A DNA stretch of 57,764 bases, from contig NZ_VDGI01000009.1 of assembly GCF_006861825.1 (NCBI RefSeq), positions 71,710 to 129,473 of the forward strand, written 5' to 3'. The stretch comes from Psychrobacillus vulpis (lineage in GTDB: Bacteria; Bacillota; Bacilli; Bacillales_A; Planococcaceae). Below are positions 1 to 10,416 of the stretch, piece by piece. The notes beneath the pieces were generated by a model. It was not told the origin of the DNA and searched no databases. It worked only from the letters and a program-made list of their open reading frames with translations. Positions within the stretch are counted from its first letter, which is position 1. The number at the start of each line of letters is the position of its first letter. Both the position numbers and the translations under genes were made by a program.

Positions 1-101
1 TCCTGCGGGAAAAGCGAGACTGACGAGACCCTGCAGGAGCCAAGCGACGAAGCGGCTCGGCGCTCGCCCGCGGAAAGCGAGCGGTAAGCTTCGGAAAACC
101 T
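1..101 (+). repeat. Type A palindromic repeat, left end cut by window
   Basis: GC-rich intergenic element in an AT-rich background. It begins inside the conserved box CTCCTGCGGGAA and runs through CTCGCCCGCGGAAAGCGAG to the right arm AAGCTTCGGAAAACC. The outer left arm lies off the window. Recognised by alignment to copies at 35235-35343 and 43607-43729. Confidence 0.8.
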
Positions 102-197
102 ATCTACCCTATATTAAAAAACTACAGACAACTCTTTTTTTAGTTTATCTATTTCAATTATTAAAATGAATAATTTAAATTAAAAGGTTATTGTTTT

Positions 198-308
198 GGA
201 GAAGCGTCCGCTCGACTCCTGCGGGAATAGCTAGTCGAATACCACGCTAGTGTCGGGAGGAGGCTGAGGCGATGCCCGCGGAATGCGGGCCGTTTCAACG
301 ACTTTCTT
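198..308 (+). repeat. Chimeric A/B repeat
   Basis: The left arm (TTGGAGAAGCGTCCGCTCGA) is of type A. The right arm (GTTTCAACGACTTTCTT) is of type B. The conserved boxes lie between. The outer arms are therefore not complementary, unlike other copies. Confidence 0.7.
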
Positions 309-372
309 ATTAATTGGGCTATTGGACAACCTCATATAGCATAGTCGAATTATAAGGACTTCTTCAATTCTA

Positions 373-487
373 GAAAATCGTTGAAAATGGCGACACTCCT
401 GCGGGAATAGCGTTAGTCGAAGACCCCTCAGCGTAGCGAGGAGACTGAGACTACGCCCGCGGAAAGGGAGCCGTTTCAACGATTTTC
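373..487 (+). repeat. Type B palindromic repeat, tandem copy 1
   Basis: Terminal inverted arms GAAAATCGTTGAAA and TTTCAACGATTTTC enclose the boxes ACTCCTGCGGGAA and CCCGCGGAAAG. The element repeats with its flank at 181 bp period (next copy starts at 554). Short open frames crossing it are by-products of the repeat, not genes. Confidence 0.85.
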
Positions 488-553
488 TTATTAATTGGAC
501 TATTGGACAACTTCATATAACATAGTCGAATTATAAGGAATTCTTCAATTCTA

Positions 554-668
554 GAAAATCGTTGAAAATGGCGACACTCCTGCGGGAATAGCGTTAGTCG
601 AAGACCCCGCAGCGTAGCGAGGAGGCTGAGGATACGCCCGCGGAAAGGGAGCCGTTTCAACGATTTTC
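554..668 (+). repeat. Type B palindromic repeat, tandem copy 2
   Basis: Near-identical to 373-487. The spacer before it (488-553) matches 308-372, so the duplicated unit is about 181 bp and includes unique-looking flank. Confidence 0.85.
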
Positions 669-689
669 TTATTAATCGGATTATTGGAT

Positions 690-756
690 AACCCGCGTAG
701 CGACGAAGCGACTCGGCGCTCGCCCGCGGAAAGCGAGCAGTAAGCTTCGGAAAACC
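690..756 (+). repeat. Type A repeat, right half only
   Basis: Carries the CGACGAAGCG apex, the CTCGCCCGCGGAAAGCGAG hairpin and the AAGCTTCGGAAAACC right arm. The left half is missing. Confidence 0.7.
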
Positions 757-769
757 TAATCTACCCTAG

Positions 770-823
770 CTAAAAATAAAAAGACTGTAGGTAACTCGTT
801 ATTTCGAGTATCACTACAGTCTG
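770..823 (-). terminator. Rho-independent terminator after crh
   Basis: On the minus strand AGACTGTAG pairs with CTACAGTCT, followed by a T-rich run. A second small hairpin (AACCGGGC/GCCTGGTT) lies between it and the crh stop. It ends the yvcI-rapZ-mgfK-whiA-crh unit. Confidence 0.8.
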
Positions 824-849
824 AAACCAGGCGATTATGCCCGGTTCTT

Positions 850-1107
850 TTATTCCTCATTTGAGATAAACTTTGCTAAAACTTCTACCGCTTCTTCTTC
901 ATCTGAACCTTCAGCACTTAAGTTAACAGTAATTCCTTTGCTTATTGCTAAGCTCATAATTCCCATAATACTTTTCGCATTTACTTTTTTTTCATCTTTC
1001 TCTAAGTAAACATCTGCAATATAACGATTTGCCTCTTGTACAAATAATGCCGCTTGTCTTGCTTGTAGTCCTGATGGTAATTTCACTTCGACTTGTTTTT
1101 CTGTCAT
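850..1107 (-). CDS. crh: HPr-like protein Crh
   Basis: An 85-residue HPr-fold protein. In HPr the phosphocarrier histidine is residue 15; here that residue is Gln (GLQAR), so it cannot take part in PTS phosphotransfer. Ser46 (AKSIMG), the site used by HprK, is kept. In Bacillus, P-Ser-Crh is a co-repressor of CcpA. The start at 1107 is chosen because TGGAG precedes the ATG by a normal distance and gives Q15/S46 numbering; an upstream in-frame start would overlap whiA. It is last in the whiA operon and is followed by a terminator. HprK, which modifies it, is encoded at 17812-18747. Confidence 0.95.
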   Translation of the reverse strand: MTEKQVEVKLPSGLQARQAALFVQEANRYIADVYLEKDEKKVNAKSIMGIMSLAISKGITVNLSAEGSDEEEAVEVLAKFISNEE

Positions 1108-1126
1108 TGTCTTACGCTCCATTTCA

Positions 1127-2068
1127 CTAAATTGTTTCGCCTCTACGAAGTGCGTCTGCAATTTCATCTATTTTTCGTAATCGATGATTTATACCTGATT
1201 TACTGACATTCCCTGTTGAAACCATTTCACCTAATTCTTTCAATGTAACATCTTGGTATTCAACACGCAACCTTGCAATTTCTCTTAACTTTTCTGGCAA
1301 TTGGTCTAGGCCAATTGCATTTTCGATGAAACGAATATTTTCAACTTGTCGAATAGCTGCACTAATTGTCTTATTTAAATTTGCTGTTTCGCAGTTAACT
1401 AAGCGGTTTACACTATTTCTCATATCGCGAATAATTCGTACATCTTCGAATTTTAATAATGCACTATGTGCTCCTGCTATGCTTAAGAAATCAGAAATTT
1501 TTTCTGCTTCTTTTAAATAGGCGACGTATCCTTTTTTTCGCTCAATTGTTTTAGCATTTAAATCATACCCATTCATTAACTCTACTAATGCATCGCTATG
1601 CGTTTTATATAATGAATAGATTTCTAAATGGTAAGAAGACGTTTCAGGATTATTCACGGATCCTCCTGCTAAAAAAGCACCTCTTAAATACGCACGTTTA
1701 CAGCAATTCTTTTTTACCAATTCTTTCGAAATAGAATATTCGAACTGAAAATTCTCCTTTAGAATTTTCAAGTCTTCCAATAGATCTCTTGCTCCTTCAC
1801 GAACACGACAAATATATACATTATTTTTTTTCAATCTCATTTTTTTACGAACGAGTAATTCTACTTGATAAGGGTATAAAGACTTTATCAGTGTATATAG
1901 TCTTCTTGCAATAGCTGCATTTTCTGTTTGTACATCCAAACTTAGCATTTTGTTGCTAAACGACAATGACCCATTCATTCGAATAAGTGCTGAAAGTTCT
2001 GCTTTCGCGCAACAAGGCTTCGACTCTTCTTGTGTCATTTCTTTTTTTGTTTCAGAAGCAAACGACAT
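1127..2068 (-). CDS. whiA: WhiA/YvcL DNA-binding protein
   Basis: A 313-residue protein matching WhiA over its length. WhiA has an N-terminal LAGLIDADG homing-endonuclease-like fold without nuclease activity (here about residues 20-220) and a C-terminal helix-turn-helix (about 235-305, rich in [19 protein letters not shown] sequence). In Bacillus it is nucleoid associated and affects cell division and chromosome segregation. A GGGGG-type ribosome site precedes ATG. It lies between mgfK and crh, 19 bp before the crh start, in the conserved yvcI-rapZ-mgfK-whiA-crh order. Confidence 0.95.
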   Translation of the reverse strand: MSFASETKKEMTQEESKPCCAKAELSALIRMNGSLSFSNKMLSLDVQTENAAIARRLYTLIKSLYPYQVELLVRKKMRLKKNNVYICRVREGARDLLEDLKILKENFQFEYSISKELVKKNCCKRAYLRGAFLAGGSVNNPETSSYHLEIYSLYKTHSDALVELMNGYDLNAKTIERKKGYVAYLKEAEKISDFLSIAGAHSALLKFEDVRIIRDMRNSVNRLVNCETANLNKTISAAIRQVENIRFIENAIGLDQLPEKLREIARLRVEYQDVTLKELGEMVSTGNVSKSGINHRLRKIDEIADALRRGETI

Positions 2069-2120
2069 ACCCGTTTCCCCCTTCCTTGCTAGAAATTACA
2101 GACATTTGTTTGTACTGTAA

Positions 2121-3080
2121 TTAACCTGCATATTCTACTAGCCATTTTGCTACTTCGATTGCATCATGACGAACTGCTCCATCATGGACGACCGAAATGT
2201 CTTTTTTAACGATCTCTATATTTAACGTTTCTAATTTCTCAACATCTATTTTTACAGGAGATGCTTTTTCTTGTTTATATAAATACTGTACATTTTCAGG
2301 AATTTCTTCTTTACTAATTAAAACCGTATCTAAGAATTCTTCTCCAACATGATCTGATAGTGCTCGTACATGATCAGATGCAGTATAATTACTAGTCTCT
2401 CCTGCTTGGGTCATTAAATTACAAATATATACTTTTTTTGCTTTTGAACTAACTATCGCTTTTTTTATATCTTCTACTAATAAGTTAGGTAATATACTAG
2501 TATAAAGGCTTCCTGGACCGATTGCGATAATATCGGCTTGCCGAATGGTATTAATTGTTTCTGGTAATGGCTTCACATCTGAGGGAGTAATAAATACCTT
2601 TTCTATCTTCTTTCCATACGTTGGAATTTTGGACTCCCCACTAATAACAACTTTATCTTCAAATTGTGCATGAAGGGTAACTAATTGATTTGCTGCTGGA
2701 AGAACCTTACCATGTACTTTCAATACTCGGCTCATCTCTCTAATGGCATTGGCAAAATCACCTGTAATAGAAGTTAACGCCGTAAGCATTAAGTTCCCTA
2801 GCGAATGACCCTCCAACCCAGTAGAATTAGAAAAGCGATATTGGAACATTTCTTCAACTAATGGCTCTACTTCTGAAAGTGCAGCTAAAACATTTCGAAC
2901 ATCACCGGGTGGTGGAATATCATAATCATCCCGTAAGCGCCCAGAACTTCCTCCATCATCTGCTACAGTGACAATTGCTGTAATGTCGAGTGGGAATTTC
3001 TTTAAACCACGAAGTAAAGTAGATAATCCCGTACCACCACCAATAATAACTATTTTTTTCTGGTGTTTTGTACGATCCAT
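2121..3080 (-). CDS. mgfK: YvcK/MgfK gluconeogenesis and cell-shape factor (CofD-like)
   Basis: A 319-residue member of the YvcK/CofD-like (UPF0052) family, which binds UDP-sugars and is needed for growth and normal shape on gluconeogenic carbon sources. A glycine-rich loop GGGTG follows the first strand near residues 14-18, and DDGGSSGRL-type sequence follows near residue 45. I start at 3080 (MDRTKHQKK) because AGAAAGGA lies at proper spacing; the longer frame would overlap rapZ. It sits 4 bp after the rapZ stop. Confidence 0.93.
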   Translation of the reverse strand: MDRTKHQKKIVIIGGGTGLSTLLRGLKKFPLDITAIVTVADDGGSSGRLRDDYDIPPPGDVRNVLAALSEVEPLVEEMFQYRFSNSTGLEGHSLGNLMLTALTSITGDFANAIREMSRVLKVHGKVLPAANQLVTLHAQFEDKVVISGESKIPTYGKKIEKVFITPSDVKPLPETINTIRQADIIAIGPGSLYTSILPNLLVEDIKKAIVSSKAKKVYICNLMTQAGETSNYTASDHVRALSDHVGEEFLDTVLISKEEIPENVQYLYKQEKASPVKIDVEKLETLNIEIVKKDISVVHDGAVRHDAIEVAKWLVEYAG

Positions 3081-3084
3081 TACT

Positions 3085-3966
3085 TCATTCCTTTCTAATA
3101 GTAACATCTCTATGAGTGATAACTGTTTTATCTTCTGTTTTTAATAGTTTACCAAAGTATTCTGCTAGCGTAACAGATCTATGCTGTCCACCTGTACAAC
3201 CAAATGCAATAACTAGCTGTGTCTTACCTTCCCTTTTATACTGTGGAAGCATGAATGAGAACAAATCCGTTAATTTTTCGATTAAAGTTTTTGTATCTGC
3301 CCATTTTAATACATAACTAGATACTTCCTCATTGAGTCCTGATTTTAAACGCAGCTCCTCTATATAATAAGGATTCGGAAGAAATCGAACATCAAAGACT
3401 AAGTCTGCATCTATCGGAATACCGTGTTTGAACCCGAATGACATAACATTGACTGTAAACACATTACTTCCTTTTGGAGAAAACTTTTCTTGTATTTTCT
3501 CCCGTAACTGTCTAGGGCTCATTTTGGATGTATTATAGATGAATTGTGCTCTCCCTTTTAAATCGGACAGCAACTCTCTTTCTTTTTTTATTCCATCTAA
3601 AGGCAGACCTGAGTTTGCTAGAGGATGAGATCTTCTAGTTTCTTTATATCTTCTAACTAATACTTCATTTTCAGCATCTAAAAATAGCACTTTCGGAGCG
3701 ACAGAGGTTGCTTCGTGAAGTTTGTTGACAGAATCAGCTAATGAATGAAACATTTCTCCTCCTCGCAAATCCATTACTGCCGCAATATTACGAGGTTGTT
3801 TATTCGAATTGATCATTAAGTTAATGAACGTCCCTAAAAGCTCAGGTGGTAGATTATCGATACAATAATATCCTAGGTCTTCAAAGCTTTGAATTGCTAC
3901 GGTCTTACCTGCTCCAGACATACCAGTAATAATTACCACTTCGGTTTCAAGTTTTTGACTATCCAT
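3085..3966 (-). CDS. rapZ: RapZ/YvcJ nucleotide-binding protein
   Basis: A 293-residue P-loop protein. The Walker A motif GMSGAGKT is at residues 15-22, and the family's C-terminal [10 protein letters not shown] segment is present. Enterobacterial RapZ is an RNase adaptor; in Bacillus YvcJ binds and hydrolyses nucleotides and affects competence, so the RNA role should not be assumed here. GGAGGG precedes the ATG. The start overlaps the yvcI stop by 8 bp, which suggests translational coupling. Confidence 0.93.
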   Translation of the reverse strand: MDSQKLETEVVIITGMSGAGKTVAIQSFEDLGYYCIDNLPPELLGTFINLMINSNKQPRNIAAVMDLRGGEMFHSLADSVNKLHEATSVAPKVLFLDAENEVLVRRYKETRRSHPLANSGLPLDGIKKERELLSDLKGRAQFIYNTSKMSPRQLREKIQEKFSPKGSNVFTVNVMSFGFKHGIPIDADLVFDVRFLPNPYYIEELRLKSGLNEEVSSYVLKWADTKTLIEKLTDLFSFMLPQYKREGKTQLVIAFGCTGGQHRSVTLAEYFGKLLKTEDKTVITHRDVTIRKE

Positions 3967-4441
3967 TGTTTAATTCTCCCTCCGATGACTGCTGAATTGT
4001 TTCTTTTATTAAACTAAAATCAGGCGTATATATAAATGTTCCGTATTGTACTCCTTGTTCCTGAACGGCAAACAATAAATTTGTTCGATCCCCTTCTGCC
4101 ATAGGTAATGTATGTAATGCTTCAACAGAGTGCCATTCTAACATACCTTCTTTTGTCTCATGCAAAGGAGTTCCTTCAAAATCTCTAGCGATAAACGTGA
4201 AAAGCATCCACTCATCTATTCGTTCTCCATTTTCTTCAATGACCATCGTATAGATTCCTTTTATATGTGGATTGATTGGGATTGCATTGGTTTCTTCCGT
4301 AAACTCTCGAATAGCTGAGTTGATTACGGATTCTCCAGTTTCCATTTTACCTCCTGGAGCTACATACCAGTTTCGTCTTGGCTTTTTTAATAAAAGAACT
4401 TTACCATCTTTACATATGAGTAAATTTGCGATTCTTTGCAC
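3959..4441 (-). CDS. yvcI: Nudix hydrolase YvcI
   Basis: A 160-residue Nudix hydrolase. The Nudix box runs [10 protein letters not shown]...REFTEET near residues 35-58, with Asn where the usual box has Gly after EE-T. I start at GTG 4441 because TTGGAG lies 9 bp upstream and this reproduces the usual YvcI N terminus (VQRIANLL); the longer open frame adds 42 residues without family resemblance. It is the first gene of the rapZ-mgfK-whiA-crh unit. The true nucleotide substrate is unknown. Confidence 0.88.
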   Translation of the reverse strand: MQRIANLLICKDGKVLLLKKPRRNWYVAPGGKMETGESVINSAIREFTEETNAIPINPHIKGIYTMVIEENGERIDEWMLFTFIARDFEGTPLHETKEGMLEWHSVEALHTLPMAEGDRTNLLFAVQEQGVQYGTFIYTPDFSLIKETIQQSSEGELNNG

Positions 4442-4645
4442 GAATAGCCACTCCAAATCTATCGATACTTCAGACTGTTGACAAAATGTATTTCTATTCT
4501 CCAACGAACTATGCACTAATGCGAAAATGAACGTTGGTGGGGTACTTAGACTGTCAAGCGCTTTCATGAAAGTCTAAGGAGTTACCTTCCAATTAGATTT
4601 TGCATACAATCTGTGTTATTACTTTTTATTATACATTATATTTCA

Positions 4646-4686
4646 CAAAAAGAGGCTGCTTCATCGATAAAATCGAGAAACAGCCT
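4646..4686 (-). terminator. Terminator after trxB
   Basis: On the minus strand AGGCTGTTTCTCGAT pairs with ATCGATGAAGCAGCCT and is followed by CTTTTTG. It separates trxB from the yvcI operon. Confidence 0.85.
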
Positions 4687-4792
4687 GTTCAAATATTTCT
4701 AATATAAAAAGGGGGTCAATTTATAATTCTTACTATACACTTATTTTATTTCAGTACGATTACAAAAGGATTAAAATAAAATTAAAATAAAA

Positions 4793-5755
<963 letters not shown>

Positions 5756-5813
5756 CTACATATCTACTAACACTCAATCTATAGGATTTTTATTGTTGCT
5801 TCAACTTTTTTGC

Positions 5814-7340
5814 TTACGCATCAAAAAGAGGCAAAAATTGAATTAGCTCATTTACATACTTTGTAAGTGTGCTAGTTGTTATCCCATACTGCTCAGCATA
5901 CTGCTTTTTCGTCACATTTTTTGAGCGTGATGATTGAAACATATACTCTGTTGCAGCTGCTAGCGCTTTAGGATTTTTGAATCCATATCCTTTTTCTAAC
6001 GCCCGCTCCACTAACATAAACCACATTTGAAACAAGTAAGTTGCTGGTTGACTAAGTGGTTTGTATTTTTCATATAGTAAATCCGTCGCTGCGATTGCAC
6101 GTAAAAAAGCTTTTTCAGCAACAGAATTCTCACTAAATTCATGCCCTAATGACTGTGCTAAAAACAACTTTTCCATCGTCGTCAATTCCTCTACTACAAT
6201 CCATTTTGGATGAGAAATTATTTCTTGACGATGTTTTGATTTTCCCAACAAATAAAAGCCAAATATTCTTTCACTCACATGCTTATTTTGAACTTTCTCC
6301 AATATAAAGTCTTTTTGATGCTCAGAACCATTCCCATGCATTTCTTTTATTTGGGGTAGCCATGGCTCAAATCCTGCTTTTTCTGGGTCGAGCTTCAACA
6401 AAGCCTTCCATGCATTGCGAGACACTTCCTCATGACCTGCGAAATAAGCGGAATGTGACAACCAAAAATAAAACCCAGGATCGCCTTCAAACCCTTTACG
6501 TTGCAGACTTCTTAACCATTTGTATGCTTCTTCATACTTTCCGATTAATGCAAACGTAGCACCTAGTTTATATCGATGCTCCATAAAATATGGATTAATT
6601 TTAGATAGAAAATCAGTCATTTCCTCTAACTCTTCCGTATTTTTTTCATAGTAATGAATAACAGCTAAATTACACAGCGCATGAATATTACCTCTATTTT
6701 CATGTAGCACTTGGTGAAGCAACGCTTTAGCTTGCTCTTCTTCTCCTATATAAAAATAAGCAAGTGCTAAATTATTATAAGCCGCCCAAAAGTCTGGGTT
6801 ATCGGTAATAATCGATTCCAATAATTCGACTGCCTCTTGAAACTTTCCTTGCTCCATTAATCTTCGGGATTTTTCCTGTAGAAAAAGAGCTTCGCTTGAA
6901 GGACTGTCCATTTGTAGAGATTCTATATCTTCCTGTTCCGTAAAATCTACAATTTCCATTGCTTCTTCTGTATATTCTCCGTGAATATCCATCTCTAAAT
7001 ACTTTCTTGCAAATCTATTTGCTTCCATAAAATTTCCTAAATGGGCACTCACTTCTGCAAGTAAAAACACGATTTCGGCTTCGTTTGGATCAATCTCATG
7101 TGCGTCTCTTAAAAGCTCATGCGCAAAATCAAACTTATCTAATTCCATTTGTAGAATGGCATATTGCATGAGTATTAATGGATCATTTGGACTTAAGTCT
7201 ACTGCTCTTTTCAAATATTTATGTGCTTTTTCATATTGCTCTTTTTGTAGCTCATCTAATGCTTTTTTATAGTAATATTCGCCGTTCGGCAAAAACGAAA
7301 TAATATTTTCTTTTAAAACCTTTTTACTTTTATTATTCAA
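5814..7340 (-). CDS. TPR-repeat protein (YvcD-like)
   Basis: A 508-residue soluble protein built of tetratricopeptide repeats, clearest at about residues 20-130 (YYYKKALDEL, AHKYLKRAV) and 165-290 (AAYNNLALAYFYIGEEEQA). The C-terminal 35 residues look like a helix-turn-helix (KKQYAEQYGITTSTLTKYV). I start at TTG 7340 because CGGAGG lies 6 bp upstream; the longer frame lacks a site. Bacillus subtilis has a TPR protein (YvcD) between the his operon and trxB, so position agrees. Role unknown; TPRs suggest a protein-binding scaffold. Confidence 0.85.
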   Translation of the reverse strand: MNNKSKKVLKENIISFLPNGEYYYKKALDELQKEQYEKAHKYLKRAVDLSPNDPLILMQYAILQMELDKFDFAHELLRDAHEIDPNEAEIVFLLAEVSAHLGNFMEANRFARKYLEMDIHGEYTEEAMEIVDFTEQEDIESLQMDSPSSEALFLQEKSRRLMEQGKFQEAVELLESIITDNPDFWAAYNNLALAYFYIGEEEQAKALLHQVLHENRGNIHALCNLAVIHYYEKNTEELEEMTDFLSKINPYFMEHRYKLGATFALIGKYEEAYKWLRSLQRKGFEGDPGFYFWLSHSAYFAGHEEVSRNAWKALLKLDPEKAGFEPWLPQIKEMHGNGSEHQKDFILEKVQNKHVSERIFGFYLLGKSKHRQEIISHPKWIVVEELTTMEKLFLAQSLGHEFSENSVAEKAFLRAIAATDLLYEKYKPLSQPATYLFQMWFMLVERALEKGYGFKNPKALAAATEYMFQSSRSKNVTKKQYAEQYGITTSTLTKYVNELIQFLPLFDA

Positions 7341-7500
7341 GATAATCCTCCGAAAAATAATAAGGAACGTTTCCAATACACCTCTGCGTGGCACAACATT
7401 TTTTAGAGGCAAAATAAATTCCCCTAAAAATCTGTGGCTCACCGGTGGCTTTAACTTCATTCGGCCTTATTGCGGAATAAAGTTATGAACGTCCCTTATC

Positions 7501-7528
7501 AGTATATTCCTCAGTATATCATAATCAA
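7501..7528 (-). promoter_or_regulatory. Candidate SigA promoter for TPR gene and trxB
   Basis: Minus strand: TTGATT, 16 bp, TATACT. It lies 160 bp upstream of the TTG start. Confidence 0.5.
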
Positions 7529-7622
7529 TTATTATTTATGTGTTTAAAATTAAATACAAAATTACTGTAGAGGATGTCTTTTACAAATAGCTTTCAATGC
7601 TTGGCTATCGTAGAGACGTGGA

Positions 7623-8246
7623 TTATTTTTGTTTTTTACTATCATGTCTCTTTTGTAATACTTGTAATAGGTCATAAAAGCTTACTTTCTGATTTTGCAG
7701 AAGAACAAGCAAGTGATAAAATAGATCTGCTGCTTCCCATTTCAATTCTTCTGCATCGTTATTTTTAGAGGCAATGATAACTTCAGCAGATTCCTCCCCA
7801 ACTTTTTTACAAATTTTATCTACACCTTTTTCAAATAAGTAAGTTGTATACGCACCTTCTGGCATTGACTGCTCTCTTTCTTCGATTAGATTAATCAAAG
7901 AAGTAACAATATTGTAACCAACTGTATCATCAAACTTCTCAAGCATTGTATGGAAGCAAGTTCCCTCACCCGTATGACAGGCTGGTCCATTTGGTAATAC
8001 TTCCACAATAAGCGCATCAGAATCACAATCTTTTCGGATTGATATTACTTTTTGTGTATGACCAGAAGTTTCCCCTTTATGCCAAAGTTCTTGTCTACTT
8101 CGACTGAAAAACCAAGTTTCCTTCGTTTCTACTGTTTTTTTATACGATTCCTTATTCATATAAGCAAGTGTCAGTACTTCTCTTGTAATAGCATGTTGAA
8201 CAATAACTGGTATTAGCCCTTTTTCATCAAATTGTAGTTTCGTCAT
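7623..8246 (-). CDS. hisI: Bifunctional phosphoribosyl-AMP cyclohydrolase / phosphoribosyl-ATP diphosphatase
   Basis: A 207-residue HisIE fusion catalysing steps 2 and 3 of histidine synthesis. The N-terminal HisI domain (to about 110) has [10 protein letters not shown] and the metal cysteines in CDSDAL and [12 protein letters not shown]. The C-terminal HisE domain (about 115-200) has [15 protein letters not shown]. Its ATG overlaps the hisF stop by 4 bp, and GAGGAG precedes it. It is the last gene of the operon; I see no strong terminator behind it before the TPR gene. Confidence 0.96.
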   Translation of the reverse strand: MTKLQFDEKGLIPVIVQHAITREVLTLAYMNKESYKKTVETKETWFFSRSRQELWHKGETSGHTQKVISIRKDCDSDALIVEVLPNGPACHTGEGTCFHTMLEKFDDTVGYNIVTSLINLIEEREQSMPEGAYTTYLFEKGVDKICKKVGEESAEVIIASKNNDAEELKWEAADLFYHLLVLLQNQKVSFYDLLQVLQKRHDSKKQK

Positions 8247-8998
8247 TTCACTTCAACTCCTCTTTCACGAACGTAATTTTTCACTTCGCGTATGCTAGTT
8301 TCTTTAAAATGAAAAATAGAAGCTGCGAGTGCTGCATCCGCGTTTGCTTCTGTAAAAGCAGCTAATATATGTTCTACATTTCCAGCTCCACCACTTGCAG
8401 TAACTGGTATTGACACGGTATTTTTCACATGTTTTGTAATAGCGATGTCATACCCATCTTTTTCACCATCTTGGTCCATACTAGTAAGTAATATTTCTCC
8501 AGCTCCAAGTTTTTCTACTTCTTTCGCCCATTCTACTGCTTTCCATTCTGTTTTCTTTTGTCCACCATGCGTGTAAACTAACCAATCCTGATCTACTTCC
8601 GACCACTTCACATCTATTGCAACAATGATTTTATTCGAGCCAAATGTTTTAGCTCCTTCTGTAATAACTGCTGGGTTGCTTATAGCCGCACTGTTAATGG
8701 ACACTTTACTTGCACCTGCTTCTAAAAGCTGTTTCATATTTTCCACTGTACGAATTCCGCCTCCAACAACTAAAGGGATAGAAATGTGTGCAGCAGTTTT
8801 TTTCACTACATCCACCATTGTTTCTCTACCTTCAACAGAAGCAGAAATGTCTAAAAATACTAGTTCATCAGCACCCTCTTCACTATAAAAAGCGGCTAAT
8901 TCTACAGGATCTCCAGCATCTCTAAGTTCAACAAACTGAATTCCCTTTACAACTCGTCCATCTTTCACATCTAGACAAGCAATTATTTTCTTTACCAT
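8243..8998 (-). CDS. hisF: Imidazole glycerol phosphate synthase subunit HisF
   Basis: A 251-residue (beta/alpha)8 cyclase that, with ammonia, turns PRFAR into imidazole glycerol phosphate and AICAR. Catalytic aspartates are visible in [13 protein letters not shown] (Asp11-type) and VAIDVKW (Asp130-type), and the phosphate loops VVGGGIR and TASGGAG are intact. It normally receives ammonia from the glutaminase HisH, but no hisH is found in this operon or window. It overlaps hisA by 7 bp. Confidence 0.96.
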   Translation of the reverse strand: MVKKIIACLDVKDGRVVKGIQFVELRDAGDPVELAAFYSEEGADELVFLDISASVEGRETMVDVVKKTAAHISIPLVVGGGIRTVENMKQLLEAGASKVSINSAAISNPAVITEGAKTFGSNKIIVAIDVKWSEVDQDWLVYTHGGQKKTEWKAVEWAKEVEKLGAGEILLTSMDQDGEKDGYDIAITKHVKNTVSIPVTASGGAGNVEHILAAFTEANADAALAASIFHFKETSIREVKNYVRERGVEVK

Positions 8999-9735
8999 TT
9001 CGTGACCTCCTGCAATGCTTCCAGTAATGTAAATCTGTTATTATATATTGCTTTTCCTATAATGACACCACTGATGGACGTATCTTTCGCTAACTTTGTA
9101 ACTTGTTCAATATCTTCTAAAGAGCTAATACCCCCAGAAACAATAATAGATAGACCAGTTGCTTCAGCTAACTCCCTATTTGCATTTAAGTTTGGGCCTT
9201 GGAGTGTTCCATCTGTTGCAATATCTGTAAAAATAACAAACTTAGCTCCTTTTTCTGCAAAAAACTGTCCTACTTCAATAGCTGACTGTTTCGATGTTTC
9301 TAGCCAGCCATGTGTTGCGACCATTCCATCTTTTGCATCTAATCCGATTACAATTTTATCTCCACCGTATTCTTCCAATAATTCAGTTACTAATGTTGGA
9401 TTTGCTATTGCTAGACTTCCGATAATTACCCGGTCTATGCCATTCTCTATATAAAAACGGACATCTTCTTTTGTTCGAATACCTCCACCAATTTGCACAT
9501 TAACTGGTAGTTCTTTTGCAATTCGAATAACTTCATTTGCATGAACCTTCTCACCGTCTTTTGCGCCATCTAAATCTACAAGATGAATCCATGTTGCTCC
9601 TTGATCAGCAAATTGTTTAGCCATTTCAAATGGTGAATCACCATATACAGTTTCTTGTTCATAGTCCCCTTGATATAGTCGAACGCATTTTCCGCCTTTC
9701 ATATCAATTGCGGGATATATTTGAATCGGTGTCAT
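8992..9735 (-). CDS. hisA: ProFAR isomerase HisA
   Basis: A 247-residue (beta/alpha)8 isomerase for the Amadori step. Typical motifs are [17 protein letters not shown] at the N terminus with the catalytic Asp, QIGGGIR and IVSGGISS phosphate loops. I choose ATG 9735 (MTPIQIYPA); an upstream TTG at 9762 is less likely. It follows hisB by only 84 bp, where hisH would be expected. Confidence 0.95.
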   Translation of the reverse strand: MTPIQIYPAIDMKGGKCVRLYQGDYEQETVYGDSPFEMAKQFADQGATWIHLVDLDGAKDGEKVHANEVIRIAKELPVNVQIGGGIRTKEDVRFYIENGIDRVIIGSLAIANPTLVTELLEEYGGDKIVIGLDAKDGMVATHGWLETSKQSAIEVGQFFAEKGAKFVIFTDIATDGTLQGPNLNANRELAEATGLSIIVSGGISSLEDIEQVTKLAKDTSISGVIIGKAIYNNRFTLLEALQEVTKW

Positions 9736-9819
9736 GTTAGTTCTCTCTCCCTTTATGGACAAATCAGTAATTCCTTTTTTCTACTTAGTTACTGGCCAAG
9801 TTTTAGGCGCTGCGCTTTT

Positions 9820-10416
9820 TTATGTAAGTAGACCTTTAGTGGAAGGAACTCCTTTCACACGCTCGTCTTTTGTAATTGCTTCATCAATTGCACGAGCTAA
9901 TGCTTTAAATATTGCTTCGATCATATGATGTGTATTCATTCCATAGTGAATGATTACATGCACATTCATTCGAGCTTCTAGGGCAAACTTCCATAAGAAT
10001 TCATTCACGAGCTCCGTATCGAACTGGCCTACTTTTTCTTTTGGAAATGCTGCTCTAAATTCTAAATGTGGACGATTTGAAATATCAATGACTACTTGAG
10101 CAAGGGCGTCGTCCATTGGGACAAATGCGTTTCCGTATCGCTTAATGCTTTTTTTGTCTCCTAGTGCTTCTTTTACAGCCTGACCTAAAACAATTCCAAT
10201 GTCTTCTGTTGTATGGTGATCATCAATATGCGTATCACCATTTGCTTTTATCGTTGCATTAAACAAACCATGCTTTGTAAATAAATCAAGCATATGGTCC
10301 ATAAAAGGAACGCCAGTATCTATTATTGCTTTTCCTTCTCCATCCAGATCTATTTCTACCAATACTTTTGTTTCATTTGTCATTCTTTCAATTTTAGCCG
10401 TTCTTTTCATACTCAA
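9820..10416 (-). CDS. hisB: Imidazoleglycerol-phosphate dehydratase
   Basis: A 198-residue HisB of the monofunctional type (no phosphatase domain). The manganese-binding motifs DHHTTEDIG and HHMIEAIFKALARA are present. The start is a TTG that overlaps the hisD stop (TTGA) with GGGGG 7 bp before; the in-frame ATG at 10410 is an alternative. It ends normally (VPSTKGLLT), so the loss of hisH did not damage its C terminus. Confidence 0.95.
   Translation of the reverse strand: MSMKRTAKIERMTNETKVLVEIDLDGEGKAIIDTGVPFMDHMLDLFTKHGLFNATIKANGDTHIDDHHTTEDIGIVLGQAVKEALGDKKSIKRYGNAFVPMDDALAQVVIDISNRPHLEFRAAFPKEKVGQFDTELVNEFLWKFALEARMNVHVIIHYGMNTHHMIEAIFKALARAIDEAITKDERVKGVPSTKGLLT

Noticed and set aside
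231-660. Minus-strand open frames of 69-82 codons with near-identical proteins starting MKRLPFRGR
   Set aside because: They are translations of type B repeats (also at 14070-14339, 34651-34890 and 43984-44214). No ribosome sites, and conservation follows the palindrome, not codons.
9002-9454. 150-codon plus-strand open frame
   Set aside because: Lies opposite hisA with no ribosome site. Other plus-strand frames opposite uvrA, uvrB and gntP (including 52504-53154) were rejected for the same reason.
9780-9819. Remnant of hisH C terminus
   Set aside because: The peptide readable here (SAAPKTWPVTK) does not resemble the HisH end.
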